Below are positions 34,816 to 46,915 of a DNA stretch of 64,000 bases, piece after piece. Position 1 is the first letter of the stretch. Each line of letters opens with the position of its first letter. The notes beneath the pieces are model-generated. The model worked only from the letters and a program-made list of their open reading frames with translations, had not been told where the DNA came from and did not search any database. The position numbers were made by a program, and so were the translations under genes. Source of the DNA: Ottelia alismoides (Eukaryota > Streptophyta > Magnoliopsida > Alismatales > Hydrocharitaceae); assembly GCA_037367405.1 (NCBI GenBank), contig JAZKJV010003256.1:1550001-1614000 (forward strand), in the 5' to 3' direction.

Positions 34816-36743
34816 TGGAGGTGCGGGGGTGGAGGGTTAGCGCTTGCTATGGTGGTGGTCGATGATGCGAGCAAAGCTGGTGGTCATAGAAGAGGTGCAA
34901 GTGGCGCACAGGTGTCGAGGGCGAGGCTGTCAATGGTAAAGGCGGTGGCTGTCATGTCACGGGCGGTCGATGAGGTGAGTAGAGAAGTTCTAGAGGCTTG
35001 GGTGCTCGTCAAGGAGAAGCAGCGATGTTGCAAGGGAGAGGATGGGTGGAGGTGGAAATAGTGAATGGTGAAGAGGGGTTAGGTGGAGGCGAGGGTGACA
35101 CAGAGGCGGAGCGGGGTTGACACTTGTGGCTCAAAGTGTAGGTGCTGCAAAGTTGAAAGTGGTGGTGACACGAGGCGGAGAGGGAGAGAGGGTCAGTAAA
35201 GGCCATGGAGGTAGGGTTCCAGATGGCCAGAGTTGGGGTCTCGTCGGAGGAGGTGGAGATCTTTCACTTTGATTGTTGCCTCATTAGAGCCAACCATCTC
35301 TAGAGGCTTTAACAGATGAAACAACTACGACAAGGGACAGGAAGTCCCTTGGATCTCGTCATGGGAGGATCGCCACTGCTACCATCTCCCTCTCTCTCGA
35401 TGGTTGAAGAACAACAGATGGGGAGGAATTGGGGCGGTGTGTCGCAGTTGAGAGAGGAGCTCATGGCATAACGACTGTGAAGGAAGCAAGGTTCGGTGGT
35501 GTTACAACTATTGGCAGAGGGAGGCGGAACAACCACGGGCGAAGGAGGAGGCGAAAACGACCGATAGAGGAAGGGAAGTGGTACGATCATTCGATCAACT
35601 GAGATCGAATGATCGTGGTGAGGCAATGTGGCATGAAAGTAATAAAAAAATAAAACAAAATAAAAATAAATAAAGAAAAACGAAAAAAAGGGTAAAGTGG
35701 GAGACAGGTGGTGGTTCCAAGAGCTGCAACGTGTCACTCCAAGAAAATTCGAAAAATGAGAAGCAAAATTACTAAAAAATATCAAACGAGGAGAAATCAA
35801 AAAGTGGTCTTCATGAAAGTTGTTCTTCTTGTCGAGTTCTACAGCTTTAATGAAGGAGCCAAAATCAAAAGAATCATATATACAAAACACATTTTTGGTG
35901 GTACTCTATAGATTTAAAATACATGTATTTTTGTATTTTGTAATTTTTGTGATTTTTAGATAAGACAAAAACAATATAAAATATAAAATATAAAACAAAT
36001 ATATATATATGCTTTAATATGATTTTTGGTATTTTCCATAATTAAGAAAATACAATAATAAAATAAGAGACTTATTTACAGACTCTATATACAGACTCAC
36101 AAAAATTTATTTTCTTTGTTTTTTACTTCAATTTTGTTTTAGATTTTTGCATATTTTATTAACTCTTAAATTAAATAAAAAAAGAAAAAGAAATGAATAA
36201 AAAATGTTTTTTTACATGAAAGAATAGTGTTAAATTAGTCAATATGTACAATATATAATACCAAAACTCAAGTTTCATTATGAAATCCAATTCTTTTGAA
36301 TTAGATATTGTTTTGTACATAATTGAACATACATTAATTCAAAAGTGAGTAGAGGTTCATACGAGACTATTTGATAGAGATATTAACATTTACGACTTTT
36401 GGTCTCAAAACTAGGGTTTGGGTTTATTTGATCAAATATACAAGTTAGTATTTTTTGGTATTTTCCTTTGATTAATGTTAGAAATATGTATATAATAAAG
36501 TTGATTTTAATTAATTTGGAGTTAGTGAAAAAATATAAATCAGAGAAATTATGGCAATGTATAGATAATAATGTACAAGGTTTTTGGGCTTCTTATTGAA
36601 TGAAATTATGCAAGATAACACATGAATCTTATTTACACATGAATGTATGATAAAAAATGCAATCTTAAGTAATACATGTAGTGAATCACTTGGTAACAGA
36701 GCTCTATTTTCATTTTTTAGAGTGACGAATCCCATATTCATCA
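34816..36743 (-). mobile_element. L3-type LTR, 5' part
   Basis: On the minus strand it begins at 36743 with TGATGAATATGGGATTCGTC and matches the L3 arm 24750-25645 over its first kilobase. The GC-rich stretch 34820-35640 corresponds to the L3 island. The last third of the LTR is missing. A frame at 35309-35890 minus (193 codons) falls across the island; its product is low-complexity and I do not call a gene. A near-palindrome GATCATTCGATCAACTGAGATCGAATGATC lies at about 35586-35615. Confidence 0.6.
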
Positions 36744-37475
36744 GCCCAAACCTGTTTTCCGTCTGTTACCCTCTCCGATCACCACTATAAGACAAACCCT
36801 TGCCATCCTTCTTCTTCATTTACAATATCTTTGCTTCCAGCTCCAACCCACGTCTAGGATGGATATAGAATCCCTATCTGTGTAGAGCGAAGACGAGTAC
36901 AACACGGAAGAGGCGAGATCTAAGGGGTCCTCCTAATGCCTTGCCGCTGCTAATCAAACACTGCTCGAGCTTCTCTGGGACATTTCCCCAACCCAGATTG
37001 AGGCGAAGAATGTCAGAGCTCTCTAAGCTCCAACACATTCCAGGTGACACCCATTGGGTAAGATCTCTTATAATTGTTTCATTCCGCTTCTCTTCTTCCT
37101 CCTCCTCCTCCTCCATTCTTCATCTTCCTTCTTATCTTAATACCGTATCTGTCTTCACGGCATCTCAATCCTATCACCAAGTCGATAAAATTTCCACATT
37201 TTCACAGACAAATCATATCTTCTGATCATGAATATGATTTTTGTTTAATTTTTGGAATATTTTTCGCGAATTGATTAATTAAAAATTTAGATCTCTTAAT
37301 CAAATCCAGCAGACTCCCCTGTTGCAATAGAGGAGTTTGTTCTCTTCTCCCTCATGTCGCTCACTTCTCCCTCTTCTTCTTCTTCCCTAAACCTTCTTTG
37401 CACCCACTACACATCTACCCATCACAATCCCCACCCATTTCGTCTTCTACATCACCTCCACACTCATCTTCTTCA

Positions 37476-37512
37476 GCTCTCTCTCTCTCTCTCACACATA
37501 CACACACACAGA
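37476..37512 (+). repeat. CT/CA microsatellite
   Basis: A run of CT dinucleotides followed by ACACATACACACACACAG inside the transcribed part of the LTR of element C. A TCC-rich run lies at 37094-37116. Confidence 0.85.
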
Positions 37513-39148
37513 ACAATAGCCATAGCTGCTGCTCAACTCCCACACGTAGACACCAGCAGCAGGTGCAACAACCATACACACCATCTCTACCAGTTCACCA
37601 TCTCCTACCATCTTCACACATACACATAACACCTGACTCCTTCTTCATCTCTTCTCCCTTGATTTTCTTCGTGAGGAGACCCAACTTCTGCTACAGATCT
37701 GTCCTTCCTTGATTTGATATCCACCCCCTGTCGCAGACCTTATGTCCTCACGTTCGTTTCTCTTCAGTTCCCTTCTCTCATCAAGATCTTTCAACTCCTG
37801 CTAATACCCATCACTGGAGATTTCACTCCAGATCCTTAACGTATGCACGAACCATCACCCCTCTTCCAAACCAGCCATTTACACCTCTGTGCCGGGCGAA
37901 CAACTCAAACATCATGTTCTCTTGTAGATTATCCCTCCTGTAGTTGATGCTCAATTACTACGCCCAAGTCCTAATCTAAAGACAATATGGGGGAACTCCA
38001 CCATTCAAAGTTACTAGAGCTTTCCTTTAGGGTTCACGAACTTTGTCACATGAGTACAACATCTTTGTTTGGAGTCGAATAGGTCAAAGACAATGAGGAT
38101 GGAACCTTTAAAGAAAACATCGGTATCGGAGATCCATCAAGCCTTCGATCTGAGCCATTGAGGATGAACCTTGATAGAAGCCATTGACATCATCGACTCT
38201 CTACACCAGGCCACGTGGTTGATCCATAACCACTAGATCAGAAGATCCTTGGATCCTGAGCTCTAGTCACGTGGTTGATCCATAACCACTAGATCAGGCC
38301 ACTAGGCCATTGAGGTGCCTTCCTATCTCCTGATCCTGAGCTCTAGTCACGTGTTACGCATCACATGATCGAGGCTATTTGCAAGCGCATCCTTGGATCT
38401 TCCAAAACTAAAAAAAGAGCCCCCACCTAGGACTAACTATCCAAAAACCCTCGTCGGTTTCGAAATTTCCAGATAAGCACCTTTTAGAGTTATATGTTAT
38501 ATTTCTTGATATTTTTCTTGCAAATAGGTCCTTGAATTCTCTTTTGAATAACTTTTTCATACTTCATCCAAAATTTGCGAACTTGATATCGGTTTAAACA
38601 ACTTTTTATCCTCTATCTTAGCTGAGCTAATTGAACATAAGTATTTATTTGTGAGAATACAATACATTTAGTGACAATATTTGCAAGGATACTTTTGGAG
38701 AAATATACAGTGAATATTCTATTGCATGAGAAATATTGAGCATGTTTTTTAGCACATATGTTAACATATTTTTTGTGCTCAGATAAAAAGTAAGATGCAT
38801 GGATTTGATTCAGAGCTAGAATTATATTGTTAATAGATAAAAATCATATGGAACGATATTGTGGATTTGATTGCAATTATTTTTGGGGACTGCTTATCTT
38901 TTTTGCAGGACTTAATTTTGGAGAGGTTATTAATCAGTCTGCCTTTCATAATTTATTTTCCGCTTAGATATTTATCCTTTTTTTTAAAATAAAGTAAAAA
39001 TGTAATACACCAAAAGCACTAAAACACTCCTGCATCACATAACTCATTTGTGTGTATTTTTATGACACACAAATTTATTATTACAATTAACTAAACATAG
39101 TAAATAATTTGAACTGTGCAACTAGAGAATCACCATTCCCCGAGTTCG

Positions 39149-39170
39149 AACTTGGTAATCTTACCAAGTT
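39149..39170 (+). other. U5 stem-loop of element C
   Basis: AACTTGGT, loop AATCTT, ACCAAGTT: perfect 8-bp stem about 100 bases before the PBS, equivalent to 29101-29120 with compensating base changes. Confidence 0.6.
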
Positions 39171-39271
39171 AAATTTTCTACATATTCAAATGTGTTGTTT
39201 TGTTGAACTATTTTCCATCTCCTATACTACAATTAGATATTTTTAAAGAGGTGATTTATCGGTTTATTAAA

Positions 39272-39288
39272 TGACACCATTGCTGGGG
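39272..39288 (+). promoter_or_regulatory. Primer binding site of element C
   Basis: TGACACCATTGCTGGGG differs from TGGCGCCGTTGCCGGGG at four positions, all G-to-A or C-to-T. Position two bases after the LTR end supports it. Confidence 0.75.
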
Positions 39289-41160
39289 AACACCATATTG
39301 TGTAGAGTTTGAATTAACTTTTATAATACTAATCTTTGTGTCAATTTTCTTTCATATTTCTTTTACTTTTATTTCATTATTTTATTCACTACTTTTCTCT
39401 CTTACTATATATATTATCCACATATTCTCTCTTTATTGATCTAGCTTGGAGCATTTCCTAAGGAAAAATAAAGATGCTCAAGGAGAAATTTTTATTTTAG
39501 TGAGATAGAGTAGCTTAGATTTTATTTCCTACATTTTGTTGTATTCTCAAGAGTCTCTTTGAACGCCATTATTTGCAATTAATCAGGACAAAACATTGGT
39601 GGGACACTTGGTTCTGTTTTGACTCATGCTTTGTGGTCAGGTCCGCAAGTGTTGTGTGTTTTACAAGTAAATAGGACCATCACTCACGATAGAATAATTT
39701 TCATTTGCTTATGCTGGTTAATTTTTTTATGGCACACATCACTTAATATACACATTATAAAATGTTCAAATTAGCCAAGCATAAAACTATTCTTCACTCT
39801 TATAGAACTACCTGCATAGGTGCGTTTTCATGGACTGTATTCATATAGAAGAACTTATCAATTCTTTTATGCATCCCACATAAAGAGCACTGGGAACCAT
39901 CGTAAGTCCTCTAACTGAGCATTCATCATAGTTTTTAATCGTGTATCTATTTTCTTGACTCCTCCCTCATGTTTTATCAGATAAGATTAAAGGAATCATG
40001 ACTTTTCGGTAGACATATTTGTATGATCATTAAGACTCACTGTGATACCCTTAAATTATAATTGAGACTCCTAACAAGGCCGATTGAAATAATTAGAATA
40101 AAATCAACCCTTATTTTTGGAATATCAACGTCAATCGATGAACACAAGTACCTTCCGTACTAAGAGAGGTGCACCATACTTACGGATTAATGCCCAAATC
40201 CCTAGATGTTTATTTGGAATATTAGACTGTAAGAAACCACACTCCATGGTTTGGATCAGAGAGCTGCCGATCGACACTAGTAGAGAGTAGGAACTCCCCA
40301 CAAGTGTGTTTGGTTTTCTAAGGTTTTGCTGAAGCTATCATGCTAGTGACCGTGCCCCTCTAGCGTTTACTACTAGGAGACAAGGGTGGAACGGTGCCAT
40401 CTCATCAACACTTCAAAGAAATCCATCTTGAGTCTGATGGGTGATAGTTTTTAGTATTACATGTACTCATCCTGCGATTAAACAATGATTGAGAGTGTTA
40501 AATTGTATATGAGGATTGACTTGTTGTTACATCAAGTGAGGATTCTCTAGGTCTCTCCAATTATATCGTGATCACCTGTCAATACATGCCATCTGAGAGT
40601 ATAGGATAAAATCTTTTTCAAAATAATCCTTAAAACTAAAAAGATAAGCGGTGAACTCTAACATGCCATCCTAAGTGTCGAGTTGGTGAATCTATGGGTT
40701 TGATTTATGTTTTCTTTATTCTGTACAATGTCTGTACATTTGTACCCCATTTGTATTCTACCTTTATTGATTTTACTTCATGCTTGTCTCACATTCCTCT
40801 TGACATCAGAGATGGATATCTTTGTGGAATTTAGTTCGTATTTTGCAAACATGTCACAGACCCATTAGATATCGTGTCTCCTCGGGTTCGAGATGATCCT
40901 CTTCTTCAAACCTCATGGACTTAGGATGACCCTCTTCCTAAGGTCAGGACCAATAAGCCTTTATTAGGGTTCAGTTGACCTTGAACTAGACGTGGGATTA
41001 GCGTTGCAATCCTTAGTAGGTGGGTCATTGAGGAAGGTTAGTTTTACAAGTGAATTTCAGAAGTTAGAGAACTTAGGAAAATGAAATGCTAGAACACATT
41101 TTCCAGTGTCCTCACAGTTCGGTGATAAAGTGCAAAAGGCAGTAAGTGGTTTGTAGGAAC
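39289..41160 (+). mobile_element. 5' leader of element C
   Basis: Non-coding leader homologous to that of element B (39600-40110 against about 10420-10900, and further patches to about 40400). It includes the CTACTAGGAGACAAGGGTGG stretch at 40369-40388. No frame over 70 codons looks genuine before 41160. Confidence 0.6.
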
Positions 41161-42830
41161 TGACCCTTGATAGTGACTCTTGCCCTTCACTGGGGCCGGG
41201 TTTTGTCGCTTTCCTCCTCGGGTCACCAGATGTCCAACCTACAATTCGATGGGGGGTATCAATATAATATAGACTACCATGTATTGACTTTCCATAGTGG
41301 TCTACAACTATTATATCTATATTGTCAACGAGGCAGGAAAGCAAGAAGGTTGGTCCAAGAAAAAGTCCTTCCACACTCGAGGGCAAGAAGAGAGAGAAAT
41401 CCGAGGGTTGGCTCTTCCTATAAGTGGTCTAACCCAAGAATCATAGAGCTGTAGAGTGGGAAAGCTGGCCTTCGCAAGATCAACCTCAGGTTAACTCTAC
41501 CATCCAAAGAGAGAGAAATCATCGAGCTAAGATTGAACAAGGACAAGGACAACAATGACCCTCTACAAGCCATCCTCACTCGGTAGACCACAATCGAGCA
41601 ACATAATGAAATAATTAGAGATTAGTTAATATAGTTGCAAGCAACTCAGATTCAAGAGGAAGATGCAATGAAGATACATATCTCTAGAGATCGATAATGA
41701 TTACAACTAGCTGAGACCAGTACCTCCCGAGGATGCGTTCGGGCACAAACCACATTTTGTCACGATGCTCCAGAGGTTCAACGGGAATTACTAGGAAGAA
41801 CCCTATTATTTTCTCTAAAATTTTGAGTTCATTTGTGACAACCTATCACATCCTCAGGTTAGTCAAGACTACATTCGATTAAGAGCCACTCCTTTTTCCT
41901 CAGTAGATAAGGTCGCCTATTGATTGAAAAATTAGGGGAAATGGTCACAACATGGGCTGTCTTCAAGACTCTATCTTCAAAGAAATTCTACCCAGTGAGT
42001 AGGATTAATAAAATGAGGATCAAAATCACAAGCTTTACCCAGTTTCCCAATGATCCATTTCATTAAACTTTTGAGAGGCTTAAGGATTTAATTCGAAAAT
42101 GTTCATGGCACGACATTAACAAGATGATGTTGGTCAAGAGTTTTGTCAGTTGTCTAAACTTCAAGATGTAGGGGTCGGTGAGCGCTTCCAGCATACGAAG
42201 CTACATAGGCCGACATGAAGACACCATCTAGAAGGTGATCGAAAAAGTCGTCGATGCGAGCCACTTCTAGACCACTAGCAAGTCATACTTGCCCAACTAC
42301 ATTACACTCCTATCAAAATAAGGAGGGAAGAAGATTGTGATCAACCTACACCTACGAGAGCTCCGACATGGGGATCATAGTTGGAAAACTCACAATGGTC
42401 TAAACTATTAACAAGAAAGTAAACGAGCTCTCTAATTTCAATGACCTGGAGAACTTGTCTAAACTTCCCAAATAGATGGAGGAACATTCTGATTGTGTAT
42501 TTAAGATCCATATACCTACCCTTACCACACCCCCTTCCCTGTTTATCTGGTACATTACATTCAAGGGCAAGGAGGGAAGAAGACTGTGAACAACCTATCC
42601 ACCTACGAGAGCTCTGATATGGGGATCATAGTAGGAAAACTCATAATGGTCTAAAATATTAACAAGAAAGTAGACGAGCTCTACAATTTCAATGACCTGG
42701 AGAACTTGTCTAAACTGCCCAAGCAGATGGAGGAACTTTCTGATTGTGTATCTATGATCCAGAAACCTACTCTTACCACACCCCCTTCCCTGTTTATCTG
42801 ATACATTACATTCAAGAGCAATGAATAGGT
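41161..42830 (+). pseudogene. Gag relic of element C (retrotransposon gag family)
   Basis: Translation, ignoring stops, gives the conserved heart of plant Ty3/gypsy Gag: RINKMRIKITSFTQ (about 42001-42042), then TFERLKDLIRKCSWHDI (about 42069-42120) followed by VKSFVSC, matching the family pattern RLRNEITSFRQ..ERFKELLRKCPHHGI..QTFYNGL. Further on, KVIEKVVDASHF (42235) corresponds to the usual post-core helix. At least a dozen stops and probable shifts make it non-functional. Gag would have formed the cytoplasmic particle. The C-terminal part is duplicated (42321-42821). Nothing of protease or pol follows. Confidence 0.75.
42321..42821 (+). repeat. Two-copy tandem duplication of about 250 bp in gag of element C
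   Basis: Copy 1 is 42321-42570 and copy 2 is 42571-42821, offset 251 bases with one 2-base length difference near their starts. Identity is high by eye, with about one change per 15 bases. The second copy has the more open frame, reading MGIIVGKLIMV and later KLPKQMEELSDCVSMIQK, helix-like and typical of the segment after the Gag core. Confidence 0.9.
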
Positions 42831-43990
42831 CCACAAAGCAATGGGGGTAGATAAATGAATTGAATTGAATTATTTATATGCACAATTATGACCTGCAAGA
42901 CACAGAAAAATCAATAATGGACTAATTCGATCACATACTTTTAGTAATTGAAACAACACCGTATACCCTTATATAAGTTATAATGGATCCGATTATGTGA
43001 TGGTGTGAATATGAATGAGTGTGATATATTTCATTGTAGCATGTAATTATGTGTTGTGGAGCGTATGTGAGCATATTGAGTTGTAATTCTAAATGAAATT
43101 ATGAATGTGCATGTTGCATGTTGAATGTACATGATGTATTCTTTGAGGTTCAAAAGGGGTACATAACTTAATATATCAAATATTCAAATAAAATAAGTCA
43201 TTTGTATACCTCTTAAATTTAATAAGGTCAAGCTAAAGATGTCTAGTTATCTATTAACCACTGTAAAGATTAGATTTTCCTTAATCAATTAATTACAAAT
43301 ATTGGATTCAAAGTAATTAATCATCAATTTAACATGTAATGAACAAGTGATTTATCATGTATTTTACACATTTTTGAGCAAAATTCCTTGTTTAATACAT
43401 TGCATTTTTCTCAATTTCATGCATAGCTTTCATTTCATAATTTTCATGCACATTGCATTCAAAATCATTTTAAAAAATTGCATAAAATCCCCTGTAAAAT
43501 ATATCTTAAAGAAAAAGAAGAAAAAATATAATTGCATTCATAGTCTTAATTTGTTTTGTCAATACATATGAGCTCTAAGCTTATATTGAAGTCTCTAACA
43601 TTTTTTATCTTCTATTTTTTCAAGGTTATTTTAGAGGAAGCCTACAAGGGATTTCCTCTCTCCGTATCTCTTTATATTCAAAAAATATTAAAAAAGATAA
43701 AATTGATGTTGTTAGCAGACCAGTTGTTGACCTCATCCTCTTCTTCTCCCCCAACTCCATTGGACAGAAGGCCCAACACCCTTAGATACCACCTCCCCTT
43801 CTCCTCATGCAACCTCTACTATTGTAGTTGGCCTCCAGCTCCACCACCAACCACCCCTGTCCCTCCCTCTCCGCCATTACGCATCTTGCACCTTCTCCCC
43901 TTCTCCGTCCACTATAAAGGAGAGAAGGTGGACCTTGAGTGGGAGGAACTTATCATGGGCTTCTTACCCTAGATCCACACTGTAGACCTC
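42831..43990. other. Unassigned AT-rich stretch with a GC-rich patch
   Basis: Between the gag relic of C and the LTR of D. 42840-43700 is AT-rich without features; 43720-43970 is pyrimidine-rich on the plus strand with a TATA-like ACTATAAAGG at 43911, resembling the promoter part of the long LTRs, so it may be a decayed plus-strand LTR. The frame 43556-43972 (138 codons) crosses both composition zones and is unlikely to be a gene. Confidence 0.4.
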
Positions 43991-46880
43991 AGATAATCAA
44001 ATTTTGCCCGCGGTTAATAAAGGTGTCGGTGTAGAAAAATTGCCAAGACAAAATTCAAATGATCAATGAAAATATCAATAAAATAGGAAAGAGAGAGAGA
44101 AAAGATTAATAAGTGGTGTCTCTCTTCTATTTTATCTTAATCTATTTATTTATCCAGGTAAGTTCCTCGGGTCAAAAACAAGAAGGTAAAATAGTGATAA
44201 TCGATTTTTGTGCAAAAATGATATTTTTGTGATTTTTATATCTTCTTGAAAAGGCGAGAAAAATAGTCAAAATGGATACGACTTTAGAAAATTCAAACAA
44301 GAAATACGCGATGAAAAATCACAACAAAAATAACAAAACCATGCTAGGGTAGTTATGTAAATACCCTAGAAAAATCAAGGAAAAATGACATCAGAAAGGT
44401 GTCCAAAGTGTCTACACTGTTCAGGGGTAGAAATATAAAAAATATAAAAAAATGCTTGCAGTTAGGTCCCTGTCAGGTACCAAAATGAAAAGGAAATAAA
44501 AGTTATTACATTTAGGTCCCTACACGAGGTCCTAAATGTAGTATCACAAAGTTCTGGCGATGCGCTGGATTTTCTTAAGATACAGGGGCTCGTCCGCAAT
44601 TATTCTACTGCTTTGCTCATCAATGGATATGATTCGATGAGGGTGCATGATCTAGGTCATTGGCTCTAGATACGCGTCAAGAAACTACTCTTCGTGTTCT
44701 TCCTTGGTGTTCTTCCCCAAACTGAAGGTGGCAGCGACTATTCTTCTATATCCGATGATCTCCGGCTATGTAGGCGATGGCAGTCCTTCAGCAGGGCCAG
44801 GAGGAGGTCACCTACCTCCTCCAAGCTCGCCTACAGTGAGTTGATGTCGGAGAGAGATGGATGATGATGGAGAAAACTTCCGCTAGGGTTTGGAAAGCTA
44901 CATGATGCTCTGCTAATTTATTGGCGAAGAAGAAAGCAACTCCATATGATTGCTAATGAAGGTGGTTCTCCAGATGGTCGATAAGCAGCTGCAAACAAGA
45001 TTTTGTTGCTCGATTCATAATGAATTGGCCTAGAATATAGTATAAATTCGTAGTTCAAGTCAAGGTTCCAAACAAGACTTGAAATACAAAAATGAAAATG
45101 ATTCTAAGCGAGTTGGGAATGAAATCAAATCATAGATCCAAGATGGGTAATTAATCTATCTAATGGCGTGACTAACTGGGCTAATATGACACGAAGATTG
45201 ATGGAATAAAAGGGATGAAGTAATCTGGGAATTGTAGTATATAACTCTACTGGTCGTAGCTTCGAGAACCCGGCTATGGTTCAAGCTCAAACGTCGGTCG
45301 ATTGACGGCGATGAAAGGCGATGTATCACCTTAGAACTCCCCTCCGATGGGCATCCTTCCATGCTAGGGCCTAAGAAGGAGTTGTCACCTCCTTGGTTGG
45401 CCGAAATCAAGGGAAGAAGTTGGTTTCTCGGCCAGGTGGTTGCTGAAGTTGGGAAAATTAGGAAGAGTTAGTTGCAACGAGGCAACTTTAGAGAGATTTA
45501 TAGAGAAAACGATGGAGGTTTTAGTTAGATCCAATGGGTGGCATGGATATAGGTTGTTAGGAGAAGAGAATCAAGGGTTTAGATTGACTTTAGGATAGAC
45601 GAGGGAACAGAAGTAATTAGGCAAAATCAGCCGGTTAGAACAGAAGCCTCAACAGCTTCTTGGTGGAAGATGAACCGTGTGATGACATGTGTCAGCACCT
45701 CATTTGCCAGATGTAATAATTGTATTATAAATTAGGGAATAAAAAGTAAATGATGTTATTTTAAATAGATATAAAAACAAAAAATATAAATAATTAATTT
45801 ATCTAAATTATGGAATAATTAGTATTTATAAGTAATAAATAATTTATAAAATATAAATATTATATTAGTAATTAGGTATAAGTAATACTTAATAAATATG
45901 TTTTTGATTTTTAACTTAATAAATTAATAAATAATATCTTATTTTTATATTTTCTTAATTATTAGAATAATAAATAGAATATATGTGAATTTTATGGATT
46001 TTTATAAATTAATTTAAATATATTAATAAATATGGGTATAAGTTACACAGTTCAATTGTTTGTAAAATAATGTTTTTGATTTATTTAAAATAATAAATAA
46101 AGTCAGAAAATTATAAAATAAATCGTGGTTAAAATATAAGATCAAGAAAATAATTAAAAATTATAAAATCATTAAATCTATATTTAATATGTTCTATATA
46201 AATAGATAGCCTAGAAACTCTCTTGTTATTAGGTCACAAAACCTACTTTTTGCAAATGGACTCTGACTTTGGTGAAATCGCCTCCATTAATTGGAGAATA
46301 TTATTTAATGATACTTAAAGTTGAGTAAAGTGAAATTGGAGTTCGCATGAGAAAGTTATGATGTTCGGAAGTTGAGAATTTGATAATTTACATGTTGGAT
46401 TTCTTAGTATATATACAAGATATGATTTTTAACTTATTTTTATATTTTTCTATACATTTTTAGAAATAAATAGGAAAAGAGTTTGGTAAAAAAATGTTCG
46501 TATGAATTAATAAAAAATCAATGAAGATTTGATATTTTTTGAAAAATGAAGAGTGTATAAGGTGAATAATTAATTATTTTTATTGTTTTCTTTCCTTATC
46601 TCTCCCTACATATTTGTTTGTCGACCAATCCATGCTAAATTGGTCTCGGGGGTTAGGTTATATAAATATATCTTTCAGCTATATATATTATGAATAATAT
46701 TGTACATATATACATATTTACAATTTTCCTGCTTTTTGTTTTCTTTATTTTTATTCTTTTATTTATTTATTCATGAATACTATTTTCTTAAAACATGGAA
46801 ATTAGTGAATATTTACATGTATTTGTTAAAGGTTTTAAGACAAAATGCAGAAGGAATGTTAATGAATCATGGATTCATCA
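43991..46880 (-). mobile_element. L2-type 3' LTR of element D
   Basis: On the minus strand it starts at 46880 with TGATGAATCCATGATTCATT directly after the PPT. The first 300 bases follow 14830-15132. An AT-rich U3 (45700-46860), a TATA-like CTATAAATCTCTC on the minus strand (45491-45503) and a GC-richer zone (44560-45700) follow. The 3' end near 43991 is estimated from composition; no GGTTCATCA terminus was found there. Confidence 0.65.
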
Positions 46881-46915
46881 ACCCTTATACTTAAACTTTG
46901 CTAGTCCCTTAGCAA
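46881..46915 (-). promoter_or_regulatory. PPT and PPT-proximal hairpin of element D
   Basis: Minus strand: TTGCTAAGGGACTAGCAA (46898-46915; stem TTGCTA/TAGCAA, loop AGGGAC) followed by AGTTTAAGTATAAGGGT and the LTR start. The purine tract is the AAGTATAGGGGG type with two changes. Confidence 0.8.

Larger units (their letters stand above)
36744..39269 (+). mobile_element. LTR 3' part, 5' LTR of element C
   Basis: The right end is fixed by the PBS at 39272: the LTR ends GGTTTATTA, a C-to-T decayed form of GGTTCATCA. It carries a TATA-like ACTATAAGAC (36784), a GC-richer pyrimidine-rich part (37080-37720) with CT and CA microsatellites, and a U5 hairpin at 39149-39170 matching the L2 one. The U3 part is absent, replaced by the L3 LTR that ends at 36743. 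A direct repeat of about 40 bases containing TCACGTGGTTGATCCATAAC occurs at about 38212-38250 and 38269-38305. Confidence 0.6.

Noticed and set aside
35309..35890. 193-codon minus frame with a hydrophobic middle
   Set aside because: The hydrophobic, Phe-rich part comes from an A/T-rich tract (35640-35690); it crosses the GC/AT boundary of an LTR and has no relative in the other LTR copies.
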